Assembly: GCF_036323735.1 (NCBI RefSeq)
Contig: NC_086034.1
Span: 37,069,939-37,133,938, forward strand
Direction: 5' to 3'
Length of the DNA: 64,000 bases
Origin: Rattus norvegicus
Taxonomy: Eukaryota > Chordata > Mammalia > Rodentia > Muridae
Both the position numbers and the translations under genes were made by a program. Shown here one piece after another: positions 34,226 to 46,325 of the stretch. Each line of letters starts with the position of its first letter. Within the stretch, counting starts at the first letter, position 1. The notes under the pieces are model-generated. The model saw only the letters and a list, made by a program, of their open reading frames with translations. It was not told the DNA's origin and ran no database searches.

Positions 34226-34404
34226 AGAATCTGGTAGGCAGAAATATAAAATCTGTAACTGGGTAGATAGTAACTTATGTAGATATTGGTTAAAATAGAG
34301 AGATATGTATAGCAGAACAATGGGTATTCTCTTTATTATAATGACAAAATTCCAAACCAACAGAAAATTATTTAAAAATAACTGAAGTCTGTAAGAATGT
34401 CACC

Positions 34405-34597
34405 CTAGAAGAGAGAGCTTGTTCACTGAGTATACGTGCTTGTTGTTACCAGCACCTGAGTTGAGTTTTCAGCATATGTGTCAATGCACAGCCTCCCATC
34501 CCCCACAGCTCTAGAAGAACCATGGCCTTCTTCTGGGCTCTGCAAACCCCATACACACTTGGCATAGACTAAAATAGATACATATATTTAAGTAAAA
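34405..34597 (+). mobile_element. B3-type SINE, diverged
   Basis: gtgcttgttgttaccagcac, gccttcttctgggctctgca and a CA/TA tail match B3 order on the plus strand, but the head is poorly kept. Confidence 0.5.
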
Positions 34598-34712
34598 ATC
34601 CCAGAACTCAGGAAGCAGAAGCAGATGGATCTATTAGTTCTAGGACACACTGATCTACAAAATGAATTCCAGGACAGCCATTGCTGCAAAAGTAAACTCT
34701 GTCTCAAAAACA
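34598..34712 (+). mobile_element. B1 SINE, 3' portion
   Basis: ccagaactcaggaagcagaa, gaattccaggacagccattg and ctctgtctcaaaaacaaaa are B1 text in order, with an A-rich tail that grades into (TTAA)n. The pol III promoter end is missing. Confidence 0.75.
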
Positions 34713-34748
34713 AAAATTAATTAATTGATTAATTAATTAATTAATTAA
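34713..34748. repeat. (TTAA)n microsatellite at the B1 tail
   Basis: TTAA units with one ttga variant, grown from the SINE A-tail. Confidence 0.85.
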
Positions 34749-35004
34749 AATTTAAAAGCTAGCAATAATGGACCTTAAGATGAAACAGTATTTCATCTAC
34801 TTTTTAATTTGATGATTTGTGACAAATCATCACTAGAAAATGATAGCACGTACGGTAAACAAAACTCATCTATAAAATCAAGATGACATTAAAGTAAACA
34901 GTGCTATGAAGGATAAGTTCAAAATAAACAATATGCTTGAAGCAGAGATATTTGCAAGTAAATTTGGGCCAGGGTTTCTAGATAAAATATAGAACATATG
35001 GGGA

Positions 35005-35370
35005 TGAGGAAATGACTTAGCTAGTAAACGTGCTTGAGCTGTAATTGAGGAACTAAATTTGCTCTCTCGCAACCATTTAAGAAGCCGGGTGTAATTTTGT
35101 GTACACCTGTAAACCCAGAGCACTGGGAGGCAGAGGCAGGAGGGTTGCTGGGGTTTGCTGTCTGCCAGCTTTCTGCCAGATGTCCGCTTGTTGTCTCCAT
35201 GGTTAGCAAAAGACCATCTATCAAGGAAATATGGTGGGGTGTGATAGAGAAATACATCCAGAATCCTTTTGTGCCTATAAGTCCACCCTGCAGACACATG
35301 TGCATACAACTCACACATATACACCACACACACACTCATGCACAGATGCACAAGTACATGAACATATAAA
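35005..35370 (+). mobile_element. B4 SINE with CA-rich tail
   Basis: A diverged ID-like head (gacttagctagtaaacgtgc) is followed by a B1-like middle (cactgggaggcagaggcagg) and the B4-specific 3' part. It ends in a CA-rich tail (caccacacacacactcatg). Confidence 0.75.
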
Positions 35371-35439
35371 GAACATGTATTATGTTTTGATACATGTAAA
35401 CATATGTCCCAAATATCAGAACATACTCATCTGTTTTGG

Positions 35440-35650
35440 TTTTTTTTTTTCTTTTTAAGAGTTTATTTTTCTTTTATGTGCACAGGTGTTTTGGCTGTGT
35501 GTACATCTTGCACTGTGTGCCTGAATTTCTCACAAAGGCCAGAAGAGGGCATTAGATCTCCTGGAATTAGATATTTGCAAGCCACCATGTGGGTATGAAG
35601 AATTGGACCTAGGTCTTCTGGAAGAAAGGCCAATAATCTCAAAATCTGAT
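35440..35650 (-). mobile_element. B3-type SINE
   Basis: A T run is followed by tatgtgcacaggtgttttgg, ccagaagagggcattagatc, aagccaccatgtgggtatga and ggtcttctggaagaaaggcc, the reversed B3 order. Confidence 0.75.
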
Positions 35651-36440
35651 TGTTCGCTCCTTTCCCATCACATCATTTTTAAAGTGTGTCCCAAACAGTG
35701 AGATATACTTTTAAATATGTCAATCCAAATTAGGCCCAAATGCCTAGGAAAACATAGGAGAAAACAGCTACAGCTAACTACGAATTAAGTGATTGTGCAA
35801 ACCTGTCTTAATACCCAGAAACACTAATCCAAGCCATTATTATACTTTATAACTGCGTTCCCTGAAGCCAGCTTAACCTTCCAAGTTTTGAATATAGATA
35901 TTTCAGTTGCATATGTTACATCTTAGATGTTCATTACCCTTTCCCCTTTTTTCCAGTGGTGGAACTAATGCTAGTTTGTGGAAACTGAGAGGTGGGTCTT
36001 AGCCAGAGGAAGTAGGTAACACTGGTTATGTCATTTAGTGTTATGCTCGGTTCTTGGCCCCTCTTTATCTCTAGGTTTCATTTTTTCCATAAGACGAGTA
36101 GCCTCTCTAAAGGATCCAAGGTAATATTATTGTGCCTCACTAAAGGTCCAGAACCACCAGAGAACTCCAGAACAGAGATTGAAAACTCTGAAAGTTCATT
36201 TTGATAATATGTCCCTTTAAGTTGTCATTTTCAAGTATTTAGTCACACTGAAGACAAAACGGACTAGTGGATATCCCCCCATGACTTCGTGTGGCTTAGA
36301 TTCATGCTATCTTGTTGAGCCAGTAAACCGTCTAAGATGTAGAGCCTACCATGAAATCTATAAGTGGCGATCACACTCTTGGTGGTATTAACGCAATACT
36401 CTTTGGGGCTCCAGTTAGTTCTCATACTGGAGAGGGTTGC
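35651..36440. other. Non-coding interval
   Basis: Unique DNA with no supported feature. Confidence 0.4.
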
Positions 36441-36444
36441 ACTC

Positions 36445-36580
36445 ACTAGGCTGTCTTTAATCCTCACAATACAACTTGAAGAAGACTGTCTTTAACCTAT
36501 GCTATAGATAAAGAAAACAAGACTTGGAAATAACTTATCTGCTAAAGGACAATCTCATCCTTGTAAGAAGGGTATGATGG
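36445..36580 (-). mobile_element. MIR SINE relic
   Basis: gtctttaatcctcacaatac, then cctatgctatagataaagaa and acttggaaataacttatctg follow reversed MIR. Confidence 0.5.
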
Positions 36581-37398
36581 GCAGACTGAGACAGTCAAGC
36601 CCAGAGTCCAAGAAGCAGGTGGTAGCATCTGCTGATAAAGGAATGGTTTAATTTTCACTCTTACATTGACATGTATGGATGTCCCCTACCAATACAGCAG
36701 TGAAGAGAGCCTCAGATCTACAGGCCACCACAGACTTTCATTCATTTTCACGCATGGGCCCATGTGCTAAGGAAGTTGGTTAATAGTGTCACTTAAGACA
36801 TCTTTATGTCTTCGCAGATATTTATAGCCAACGTGCTTGTTTTTACTTTATAGTACAATATTTTGACATAGTCTGTGCATTATTTTCAACTCTTTTAACT
36901 GAAACCATTAACACTGTTGCACTTGAAAAGAGATTTGTATTTAATTTTGTGTGAACCCATGAAAAGGTAATCTTATAGCTTTACTAGAAAAGATACAGAT
37001 CTTATTATTTCTTGGTTAATCATAAGTACACAGGACAAAACTACTTTCCACCAAAGAGATTACAACCTGACATGGGAAGGAAGAATGGCCAGTTTGGTTC
37101 TGCTTACAATCTGGTTAACTGCTGGCCCAGTGAAGCATAAATTGTACAGAATAAAATCATGGGTGAGAAATTGGCCACAAGTTAACAGAATGGGTTATTC
37201 TTCAAGAATAATGACAGTTAACTGAGAAACCTGTTCCATTTTAAAAAATAGATGGAAGCAAGAATCGGTTTTCTTTTGCCATTCAAGTAGGAGGCATTAT
37301 GCAGAGACCACTGAGTTACCTGAAAAGGACCACAGGTTCCCAAATATACACACGTTCTCAGACATGCACATCCAGACGTCACGCAGGAGGCGTCTTCC
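36581..37398. other. Non-coding interval
   Basis: No gene or clear repeat recognised. Confidence 0.4.
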
Positions 37399-37399
37399 T

Positions 37400-37617
37400 C
37401 TCCCACTCTCTACTACATGTTTTGAGACAGTGTCTGCCATTGAACCTGGGGCTCACAGGAGCCAGCAGCAGGGTGCCCCTGGTCTCTTCTTCCCCAGCAC
37501 TAGGAATACAGGTGTGTGCCACTATGCCGAGATGTTTACACTGGTGCCAGTAACGTGAACTTAAGTCTTCATGCTTACACTAGGTACCTCTCCAGTGGAG
37601 CCTACTCCCCAGCCTGT

Positions 37618-37618
<1 letters not shown>
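37400..37618 (-). mobile_element. B4 SINE
   Basis: ttttgagacagtgtctgcc, gaacctggggctcacagga, cagcactaggaatacaggtg and cttcatgcttacactagg, closing with ctactccccagcc (the reversed ID-like head), give a nearly full reversed B4. Confidence 0.75.

Positions 37619-37661
<43 letters not shown>
37619..37661. repeat. (TG)n microsatellite
   Basis: About 21 uninterrupted TG units next to the 5' end of the B4 SINE. Confidence 0.98.
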
Positions 37662-37662
<1 letters not shown>

Positions 37663-38029
37663 CCATTCACTTATTCAATTAACACTTAAACTGCCTCCAT
37701 GGCCTCAGTATTAGGTATTGGTAAATATAAGCAACTTTAAACTAATTTCTACTCTCTCGAACTTTTAGATTTTCAAAAGAATCTGATATATTTTTGATAT
37801 TTATGAAATGCCAACTGGCAATGCAACTCATTCATTGATGCTCTGCTAAATAAGTAAGACAAGACTGTTACTGGGTGTGTCATAGGAAGTGGAGAGCCAG
37901 GAAAAACAGGATCTAAATAACTGTGTGGGTACTGAAAGGTAAAATGGGAATTTTGGGCATTTTAGAAGGTGGACATATGGAGACAAGGTCTGACTATAAG
38001 AATAAGCTCTTCTTTTCTGGGCCTCCATG

Positions 38030-38415
38030 TCATTGAACAGTCTGGCACCTTCTTGCTGTATTCTAAGCTTCAGTCACCATGAATTCCTTCCCATCTCACG
38101 GAGCTCATTTATCTCTCCTATGCCTTAGCTCACGCTGCCTCCTTTACCTAAAGCGATCTTATCCTTCAAACTCTGTGTCTTAACTGTGTTCCTTTTCCCA
38201 ATTTGCCACTCACATACCAAGTACCCTCTGCAATGTCTTACTCACTTCAAGTGAGAGATAATTCATTTTCCTTTAAAGAGGAAATTCTCAAACGCATGAC
38301 CTTTTTCATTGACGTGATTGTTACACATGCACGTATTGTCTCTCCCTGGCTAGAGTATAAGATTCTGTCACATTTAAAATATCACCTGGCACATATTAGT
38401 CATTTCACTATAATC
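38030..38415 (+). mobile_element. L2 relic (ancient LINE 3' end)
   Basis: The order tcagtcaccatgaattcctt, ctttaaagaggaaattctca, ctggctagagtataagattc and cacctggcacatattagtca follows the conserved 3' end of mammalian L2. It is strongly decayed. Confidence 0.45.
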
Positions 38416-39778
38416 TATCTTAAAATTTTACATGTGTGGAGGAAACGCCGTGCATATTTAACATAAATAGAAGAAAGGAATGTGCAAAAGCAGAATGCAA
38501 AATATCTATAAGATTGATGTACTCATAATTTTAACCTGTGTATCAAAATATGACAGCAAGCCATTTAGTCACTGTCATTTACTTAGAATTTAGCCATTTG
38601 CTTAGAATTACACTTATCATCGCCACGTGATCACTCTTGGTAACCTCATCTGTCACTGATGTCCTAATTGTTGAAGTCATAAACCAAGCCAGTATGGTGT
38701 TCATGACAGGTCTACGTAAAATCTCACCCCATTGGGGTATCTCTGCATTCATTTACCGGCCCAGTGATGCTTAGACTTAAATCTACTTCTGTGATATCCA
38801 GAGGCATGAAGAAAAAGGAAGAAGGAGTGGCAGGAATAATCAAGACATCAACATTGTCAGCTGTGCTTTCCGAAATAGAAGATGACCCAAAGAAGGGATA
38901 AATACCTTTCTTGTCATACATTGTATTCTGTATCCTTAAAGCAGTTGTCCTATGTCCTCCTCATCTGTAATCCTTTACCTATCATAGTTTCATATTTTAA
39001 CTACCAAGTCAGAGTGAATTCCTTTCTTATCTCTCTCGTTTTAAATTTGTTTTCTGTATCTTAACTGGACAACTTCTTTTTAATCAGGGACACCTGATTT
39101 CATAGCTGAGTGAAGAATAAAAGGAGGAAGAATCTGTTTTAGACATAGGACTTTTCCCCATTCTGTTGTCTTGAAGCCAGTTAGAGATGCAGGCCGTTAT
39201 TAACACATCATCTTTCCCCTCTGAGCCTCCAGATGCTGTGTGTCCTCTGTTGGAGTTGGGTGTTAAACACTCTTGTTCAAGTTTCACCAGAGATTACCTG
39301 GTAGTAATCTATTCAAAATCTGTTTGACATTTGATTAAATGTTGAAAATAATTTGGGCACGGTATTTGAAACATAGGCCTATGGGGTAATTCTCCATTAA
39401 CAAAGAAATTCTATTCCCTGGACAACTTAGGAGAATTCATCATGCTTGAGTCCCTCAGGTACTCAGTTCCAAATCCACCAGGATAGCAGCCTCTGGCACA
39501 GGACCATCTGCGCCTTCACCTAAAGGCTAGATGGAACCTCCAGGAAGTCGCCTTCTACAGTCTCTCCCGGATTTAATAGTAGCACCTCCTACACAGAACA
39601 TCAAGCCAACCTCCAAGATAAAATAGGTTAGAATCTTCATATACCCAGGACCCAGGCGATACATACTTACATTTCAAGTATGAGAACCATCAGGCCGCTG
39701 GACTCCAGACCTTTGCCATGATGCTCTTTTTATCCAAAAGCAAGCTGTTCAAAAAAATATATTCCAGAAAAGAAATTT
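38416..39778. other. Non-coding interval
   Basis: Unique DNA. A 65-residue frame at 38724-38921 (minus) has no recognisable homology. Confidence 0.4.
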
Positions 39779-39782
39779 GTAT
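39779..39782. repeat. Target-site duplication of the solo LTR, left
   Basis: gtat directly precedes the LTR start tgaaaga and recurs at 40370-40373 directly after its end. A 4 bp duplication is the norm for gammaretrovirus-like integrases. Confidence 0.85.
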
Positions 39783-40369
39783 TGAAAGAATAAAGATTTT
39801 TAAACTATCCCCCACTGTCCCTGCTGTGAGGGCCAGTGCACCTCACAAAAGAATAACATCACATGTTATGGGGAAGTAGTCCAGCCACCTGGCCTCGATA
39901 AGGCCTAGCTTAGCATAGACCATCCAGCCTCGATAAGGCCTGGCCGAACATAAGCCATCCGGCCTCATTAAAGCCTGACTCAACGTAAGACACCTGGCCT
40001 CAAGAAGGCCCGACTTACCAGTCCTGAGGAAAAAGAGTTGGGGTCAGCTCTCCCCAGAGGCAGGGTGGCCTGGAGTTGGACTGAGCCCAAGTTAGATCAT
40101 ATGTGCCAATGTAAACAAACCAGTGAAATTGCTTTGCTTTGTGTGACTGTTGCCAACTGCCTATGTAATTTTCCCTATAAATACCTTCCCCTAATTGGGC
40201 TCTGGGTCGACTCCTCTGTCTCCTGTGTGAGATACGTGTCATCCCCAGAGCTCTGGTTTCTCAAATACACCTCTTGTTTATTACATCAAGACCGGTTTCT
40301 CGTGAGTTCTTGGGGGTTGCATCGTCTCGAGATTTGAGTGGGGGCCGTCCCCACCCCACTGGTCTTTCA
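39783..40369 (+). mobile_element. Solo LTR of a gammaretrovirus-like (class I) endogenous retrovirus
   Basis: The 587 bp unit starts tgaaaga and ends tctttca, the perfect terminal inverted repeat typical of murine-leukaemia-type LTRs, and gtat flanks it on both sides. U3 (to about 40200) holds 35-36 bp tandem repeats and a TATA box (tataaata, 40176-40183). The polyadenylation signal appears as aataca at 40264, a variant of the usual hexamer, followed by cctcttgtttattacatc. The U5 end has ggtttctcgtgagttcttgg. There is no internal viral sequence, so this is what remains after recombination between two LTRs. Its orientation is plus. Confidence 0.9.
39885..40021 (+). repeat. Tandem repeats in the LTR U3 region
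   Basis: Nearly four copies of a 35-36 bp unit with the core cct(c/g)ataaggcc. They are imperfect and sit where retroviral enhancer repeats lie. Confidence 0.85.
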
Positions 40370-40373
40370 GTAT

Positions 40374-42589
40374 TTAAAGGCAAAACATAAAATTTACAAT
40401 AATTTTAATGAAGCAGTGTGTTGAGGAAAATTTATGTAACAAGCTTAAGCAAACTAAAACTAAAAGCATTTCCAGTTTACCTTCATTAAATTTTTACATT
40501 AAAGTGATGAATTAATTACCCACACGTTTCTATTTTTTCAATAATTTGTTTATTTTTATTCATGTTACATCCCATTCCGGGCCCCGGCCATCCTTCCTCC
40601 TCCTCCTCTCTATGCTTGTATAGAAAACAAGGATTTTCTCCAATGGTCTCCATCTAATATGCATTTATATTACCTCATCAAGATTTTACTTATTCCTCTC
40701 ACAGGGTCACGTTATCGTCTGGTTTTCAGAGTTCTGTGGTACAGGTAACAAGACAAACTTCATCCAGTTTCTGAGCATGATATTAACCAATATTAGGACC
40801 ATGAAACCAGTAAATTAGTAAATAATCTTTCTGCTTACAGCCCTCACTATTGATCCTAATTCCATGTTTAAAGTGCCTTGTTTTCCTAACAAATCAGATA
40901 GGATCCACCAAAACAGAGACTTCTTTTATAGTGTTTGTATTCTGTAGACTTTTGTTTTTAGCTAATAATAACAACAATACTCAACTTATAAAATTTTACA
41001 CTAAAATTTCTCTCTGCAAGCACTTTTACAACACGTATGAGCCTGAGTAAGCCTTACACACAGTGTGTGACTGGAATGCTAGCTCTATTAATAATTCCTC
41101 GAAACCTCAACATTTCTCTTCATCATCCCTCCAATGTATGCGTGCTAATGCTACGAGAGGTTTGGCAGTGCATTTCGGAGACAGGAGTTTAGCGCTGGGC
41201 AGATTGTGAGCAATTTCTGCTTCCATCTCCTTTGGATCGGGTAAAAACCCTTGAGGAAAACAATAAAGTGTTGGACACTCTCAGGACCATAAATATTCAA
41301 TTGCTGGCTTCTTTAAAGGCAGAAAAATGTGAACTTTTACAGCCATAAATAAGGTCTAGGTTTACTTAGAGAAACTGGCTGTGTGTTTTGTCTTAACTAT
41401 CTTCCATAAAATCATTTTGATATTCGAATTCAGTGAATGGCAAGTACCTTCCTAGGAATTTAAGACATTTAAATACAACTTCCAGGATAACTTTCCTTTA
41501 TATTCACCTAGCTTAAGAATTACTTATAAAATTTTACAATTTGATTAAAAATTAAAATGACAGCTGTAGTCAAGCAAAGGAGGAAGACCCCCATAAATAA
41601 TGCATATGGCAAACTAAGGAATAACTAATAAGTGTAGATTTGTGGTAAATTATTAACAAGTAGGAAAGCACATGTGGTTCTGTTCTTTTGTCCAAGTTTA
41701 GACTTTTACTGCTCTTTTTAATTTGGCAACAATTTCTTCTTATAAAATCCAAGGGGAGCAACTAGAAAACTATAGGAGTCAGGAGGTAGGTCTTTTCATT
41801 TTTTTAACAACCATCATTTGGATCATAAATACTTCTTGGAGATTTTGATCAAAATTCTTAGACTTGCTATGTTGTACTTAACTCTTGGTTATGATGGACG
41901 TAGTACCAAAGGCTTCAAAGCTGTATTGTCATTTGACCTTGAGATGAAGATATTCTCGATGCCTGAACAAGGTCATATGTATACAATGTGGTACCACTCT
42001 GTGGGGAAAACATTGGCTTAGCTCTAATCAGAAGATACTCTGTGCCTGATTGACTTTTTTCCTACCTGAATATACTTAATTATAACACCATGTCTGTTGG
42101 AATAGCTAGTTCCAACTGTATCTGAAGGTGTTGTTTGAAATGTTAGATGTCCCCCAAATCTTCAGGCATGGCATGAAAGATGGTGCCTTTAATCACACAG
42201 TGTCTTCCAATAAAGGCCCAGCTTCCACGCCAGCACTGGTAACCATGACAGGAACTGGACGTCTGAAGGACCACTACAGCTCCCTCACACAAGCCACATA
42301 CCTCTACCATCAGACTTGCAGAAAAGCAAACCTTGCTTCGGAAGACAGCCACTTTTCCTTCTCATATTTCAACAAGAATGTCTGCTGGAGCAAACCTGGT
42401 CATACATACCTACTCCAGTAGCAAAGGAATCTATGTGTAGTATTAGTACTGTAGCCTCTAACTCCTACTACAGGTAGGTGGTGTTAATAGTGTAGCCTCT
42501 ATTAATTAGAAACCAAAGAAGGGAGGAGTTGAATATGGATGTTGAACAGAACAACCTAAGTTATCAGCTTTGTTCAATTTAATCAAGTT
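40374..42589. other. Non-coding interval with a short L1 tail
   Basis: At 40528-40610 a T-rich start followed by ttcatgttacatcccattcc and C/T-rich text looks like ~80 bp of reversed L1 3'UTR. The rest is unique AT-rich DNA. A 97-residue frame at 42128-42421 has no recognisable homology. Confidence 0.45.
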
Positions 42590-43057
42590 TAAAAATAAAC
42601 ACTCCAGCCAGAGAAACGCCCTCCTTCGGCTCCTCCAAATCCAATCGCTTTGCCCTTGCCCACCTCAACAGAACACCTACACCTATCTAGGTCTCACTAC
42701 TTGCTGCCCTCATCTCTAGTGGATCACACAGATCCCTTCCCCGACTCATCAGTTTACCCCAGCCCCAGGCATTCTCTGGGAACCCTCATATCAATCCAAC
42801 CAAGGAAAGCAGGTAGGCTCTCTGCATATCTTCACCTGTCCCTCCTCTCTTCCAAGTCTACCCACCCAGTCTTACTCCCAGCTCTGAAGCAGGCCACCTG
42901 TAGAGATTTTCTCTACCTCCCACTCCATTAGAATGCTTTTCCCCCTACCTTCTTTCAGATTCATTAAGTTAGTCCATACCCAACTCTGAGCATTCTCTGA
43001 GAAGCTCTAGCCAATTTCCCTAGAAATGCAAGTAGGCCAGTTAAACAGGAAGTTTGA

Positions 43058-43059
<2 letters not shown>
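42590..43059 (+). repeat. Two diverged ~220 bp tandem units upstream of an old L1
   Basis: A C-rich block repeats with an offset near 220 bp. For example, gcattctctgggaaccctca (about 42767) pairs with gcattctctgagaagctcta (about 42989), and each copy is followed by a run ending in aagtaggc or caggtaggc. Position just before L1 ORF2-like sequence suggests L1 5'UTR monomers, but that is inference. Confidence 0.4.

Positions 43060-43116
<57 letters not shown>
43060..43116. repeat. (TC)n microsatellite
   Basis: 57 bp of uninterrupted TC. Confidence 0.98.
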
Positions 43117-43119
<3 letters not shown>

Positions 43120-43261
43120 CTCAACCATGTAGGAGACCTTCTGTTGTAGTCTCTACAGAAGGTGCTAGAAGGAAAACACCTACTTAAAAAGGATAACCAA
43201 TCAAAAAACTCACAAGGAATAAAAGAAAATCCCAGAGCAGCATCACAAAAGGGAAAATACA

Positions 43262-43262
<1 letters not shown>

Positions 43263-43316
<54 letters not shown>
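43263..43316. repeat. (CA)n microsatellite
   Basis: About 27 CA units just before the L1 ORF2 remnant. Confidence 0.98.
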
Positions 43317-43318
<2 letters not shown>

Positions 43319-43324
43319 AATCAA

Positions 43325-45543
43325 CACCTTGATCACTGATATCTCTCAACATCCATGGTCTCAAATGCTCAATAAAAAGACACAGACTAATGGATGAAAA
43401 GGGGAAAAAATCCTTTCGTTCCATCCAAGAAACAAACCTACAAGGTTAGAAATCACCTCAGGGTAAAGGTTGGGGAAAATATGCAGCAAGCTAACAGGCC
43501 TAAGAAGGAAGCCAGTGTAACCATTTTAATAACTGACAAAAATAGACTTCAAACCAAAATCTAATCAGAAGATATAAGGAAGGACATTACATAGTCATCA
43601 AAGGAAAAATAACAGAACATTTCAATTCTTTTTAATAACTATACCCCAAATACAAGGGCAGTAAAGTTAGTAAAAGAAATACTACCACAGGTTAAATCAC
43701 ACATTGCCACTCACACACTGACAGTGAGTGACTATAATACCCCTCTCTTAACAATAGACACATCATCCAGGCAAAAGCTACACACAGAAATGCTGGAGCT
43801 AACTGTTATAAACAAAATGGACCTAAAATATTTACAGATTTCCCTAAACCCTCCCCCACACACAAGCACTCACACATTTACCTTCTCAGCATATCATGAA
43901 ACTTTCTGCAAAAATCCCCACATACTCAGACACAAAACAATTCTCAAGAGACACAAATAATCTAACACCCTGCACCCACACAGATTAAAACTGAATATAT
44001 CAATAACAACAGAAATTTTATAAAGTAATGGAAACTGAGAGACACTCTACTGAATTTTTATTCAGTAGATGGGTCTTTTTTTAGGACATAAGGCTTTTCT
44101 AGAATTAAATGAAGAGGAATACACAACATACCCAAAGCATAGAAAACAATGAAGGCTGTTCTAAGAGCCAAGTTCATGGCACTAAGTTCATGCACTTTAA
44201 AAAAGGGGGCAGGGGAGAGGAGAGAATACTTTAAACTTAACAGTATGTCTGACAGTGCTAGAAAAAAAAGAAAACAGAAATGAAGAAATCACAACCAAAA
44301 ATGAGTAAGAACCAAGAAATGATCAAACTCAGGTTTAAAATCAATAACATAGAAAAAAAGAAACAAAATACAAAAAATTATTGAAGCCAAGAATTGATTC
44401 TTTAAGAAATTCAATAAGATTGGCAAACCCTTGTCCAAATTAATTTAAAGGCAAAGAAAGAATATACAAATTAGAAAAATAGAAATGAAAAGAGGGAACA
44501 TAGAAGATGCTGAGGAAATCCAGAGAATCACAAAGACATTCTTTAAAAACCTATTCATCATCAAACTGAAAATCTAAAAGAAATGTTAATTTTCAAGATA
44601 TATACCATTGGCCAAAGTTAAATCAAGGCCAGATAAACAAGTTAAACAGACCTATATCCCTAATGTAAAAGAATTAAAAGTCTCCCAATTTAAAAAACTC
44701 CCAAGGCCAGATGGGTTAAGCACAGACTTTTACAAGACTTCCAAAGGGGAGTTAATGCCAATACTTCTCAAATTATTTCACAAAATAAAAACAGAGAGAA
44801 CATTCGTTTTGTGACACCACAGTTAACCTGTTACCCAAGTCACATGAAAATCCAACAAAAAGAAAAGAGTAAAGTTCATCCCAGAGATGAAAAGAGAAAG
44901 TCCTAAGCCACATGCTTATTTCATTAGATGCCAAAGCAGCCTTTAACAAAATCCAACACCTCCTCATGGTAAAAGTCTTGGAAATACTGGGGATACAAGC
45001 GACATGCCTAAACATAATAAAGGCAATTTACAGCAAGCCCATAGCCAACATCAAGTTAAATGTAAAGAAACTCACACTAAATCAGGAACAGAACGGAGCT
45101 GTCCACTCCTCTCTATCTTTTCAATATAACATTTGAAGTCTAAGATAGAGCAATAAGACAATATAGACGAGGTCAAATGGATACAAATGGAAAAGTCAAT
45201 GTATCATTATTTGCAGATGATAAATAGTACACACGAGTGACCCTAAAAGTTCTTCCAGCTGATAAACACTTTCAACAATGTAGGTAGATACAAAATTGGT
45301 TCACGAAAAAACAGTAGTCCCCTCATACAAAATTGACAATTGGTGTCAGAAAGAAATCGGGCAAATAGTACCTTTTACAATAACCTCGAATAATTTAAAA
45401 ATTCTGATATAACTAATGAAAGAAGTGGAAAACTTGTATGATAAAAGTTTTAGGACATTGAGGAAAGAAATCAAAGATATTAGAAGATGGTCAGATCTAT
45501 ATTTATGGATTGATAAAACTGATGTAATAAAAATGGACATCCT
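43325..45543 (+). pseudogene. Old L1 ORF2 remnant: endonuclease and reverse transcriptase part
   Basis: It starts near the ORF2 N-terminus (tatctctcaacatccatggt, aaaagacacagactaatgg). The reverse transcriptase is split over several frames, for example PRPDGLSTDFYKTSKGELMP at about 44700 and LISLDAKAAFNKIQHL at about 44915. The catalytic region reads SLFADD (about 45208) and is followed at once by a stop. Many stops and frameshifts show that it is long dead. ORF1 is absent between the upstream C-rich units and this point. The remnant continues after the nested insertion at 45544. Confidence 0.8.
45532..45543. repeat. Target-site duplication of nested L1 tail, left
   Basis: aatggacatcct occurs here and at 45897-45908, bracketing the nested insert. 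It is part of the host L1 ORF2 sequence. Confidence 0.85.
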
Positions 45544-45896
45544 GGATTGAAGGACCTGAAGGAGAGGGTAACCCCATAGCAAGACCAGCAGTCTCAACTA
45601 ACCTGGACCCCTAGGAGCTCCCAGAGACTGAGCTATCAACCAGGCAGCATACACAGGCTGGTCCAAACACTGCACCCCGTCCACACACATATACAGCAGA
45701 GGACTGCCTGATCTGGCCTCAGTGGGAGAAAATGCCCTAATCCTCAAGTGCCTTGAGGTCCCAGGGAAGGAGGATGCCTGTAGGGTAGGAGTGGGGAGAG
45801 AGAACACCCTCTCAGAGGCAAGAAAGGAGGGGGGCAGGAATGGGATGAGGAATAATAGGAGGGGGGGCAATGGCTGTAATGTAAATAAGATTTTTT
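45544..45896 (+). mobile_element. Nested 5'-truncated L1 3'UTR inside old L1 ORF2
   Basis: 353 bp of L1 3'UTR (ggattgaaggacctgaagga, agctcccagagactgagc, then the G-rich block and tgtaatgtaaataaga) interrupts the ORF2 remnant. A 12 bp exact duplication flanks it. The tail is short. Confidence 0.85.
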
Positions 45897-46325
45897 AATG
45901 GACATCCTATAAAAATCAATCTATAGATTCAACAAAATCCAAGCATATTTTGTTGCAGAACTTAAAAGGACAATTCCAATTTCCAGCTTTAGATGGAAAA
46001 AAACAGGATAGCTAAAGGAATCTGGAATAATTAAAGAACTGTTGGAGCTATCACAATCCCCGATTTCAAATTTTACTACAGAGCTTTAGTAAGTAAAACA
46101 GCATAGTATTGGCAGAATAACAGACTCATTGTTCAACGAGTTCAAGACACAGATATACTACACACATCTACAGACTTTGATAAAGAAGCCAAAAATATAC
46201 ACTGAAAATAAGACAGCATCATCAGCATTTGGTGTTCATCAAACTAAATGGCTGCATATAGAGGAATCCAAGTAGGTCCTTAGCTATCAGCCAGAGCAAA
46301 ACTCAACTTCAAATGGATTTTTTTT
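45897..46325 (+). pseudogene. Old L1 ORF2 remnant, middle part
   Basis: It resumes exactly at the duplicated site (tcaatctatagattcaacaa) and continues through ttactacagagctttagtaa to ccagagcaaaactcaacttc, where a second insertion interrupts it. Confidence 0.8.

Noticed and set aside
38724..38921. 65-residue minus-strand frame
   Set aside because: Polar, plausible peptide but without a recognisable motif or supporting context.
43041..43424. Frame with Cys-Val and Arg-Glu repeats
   Set aside because: It is a translation of (CA)n and (TC)n microsatellites.
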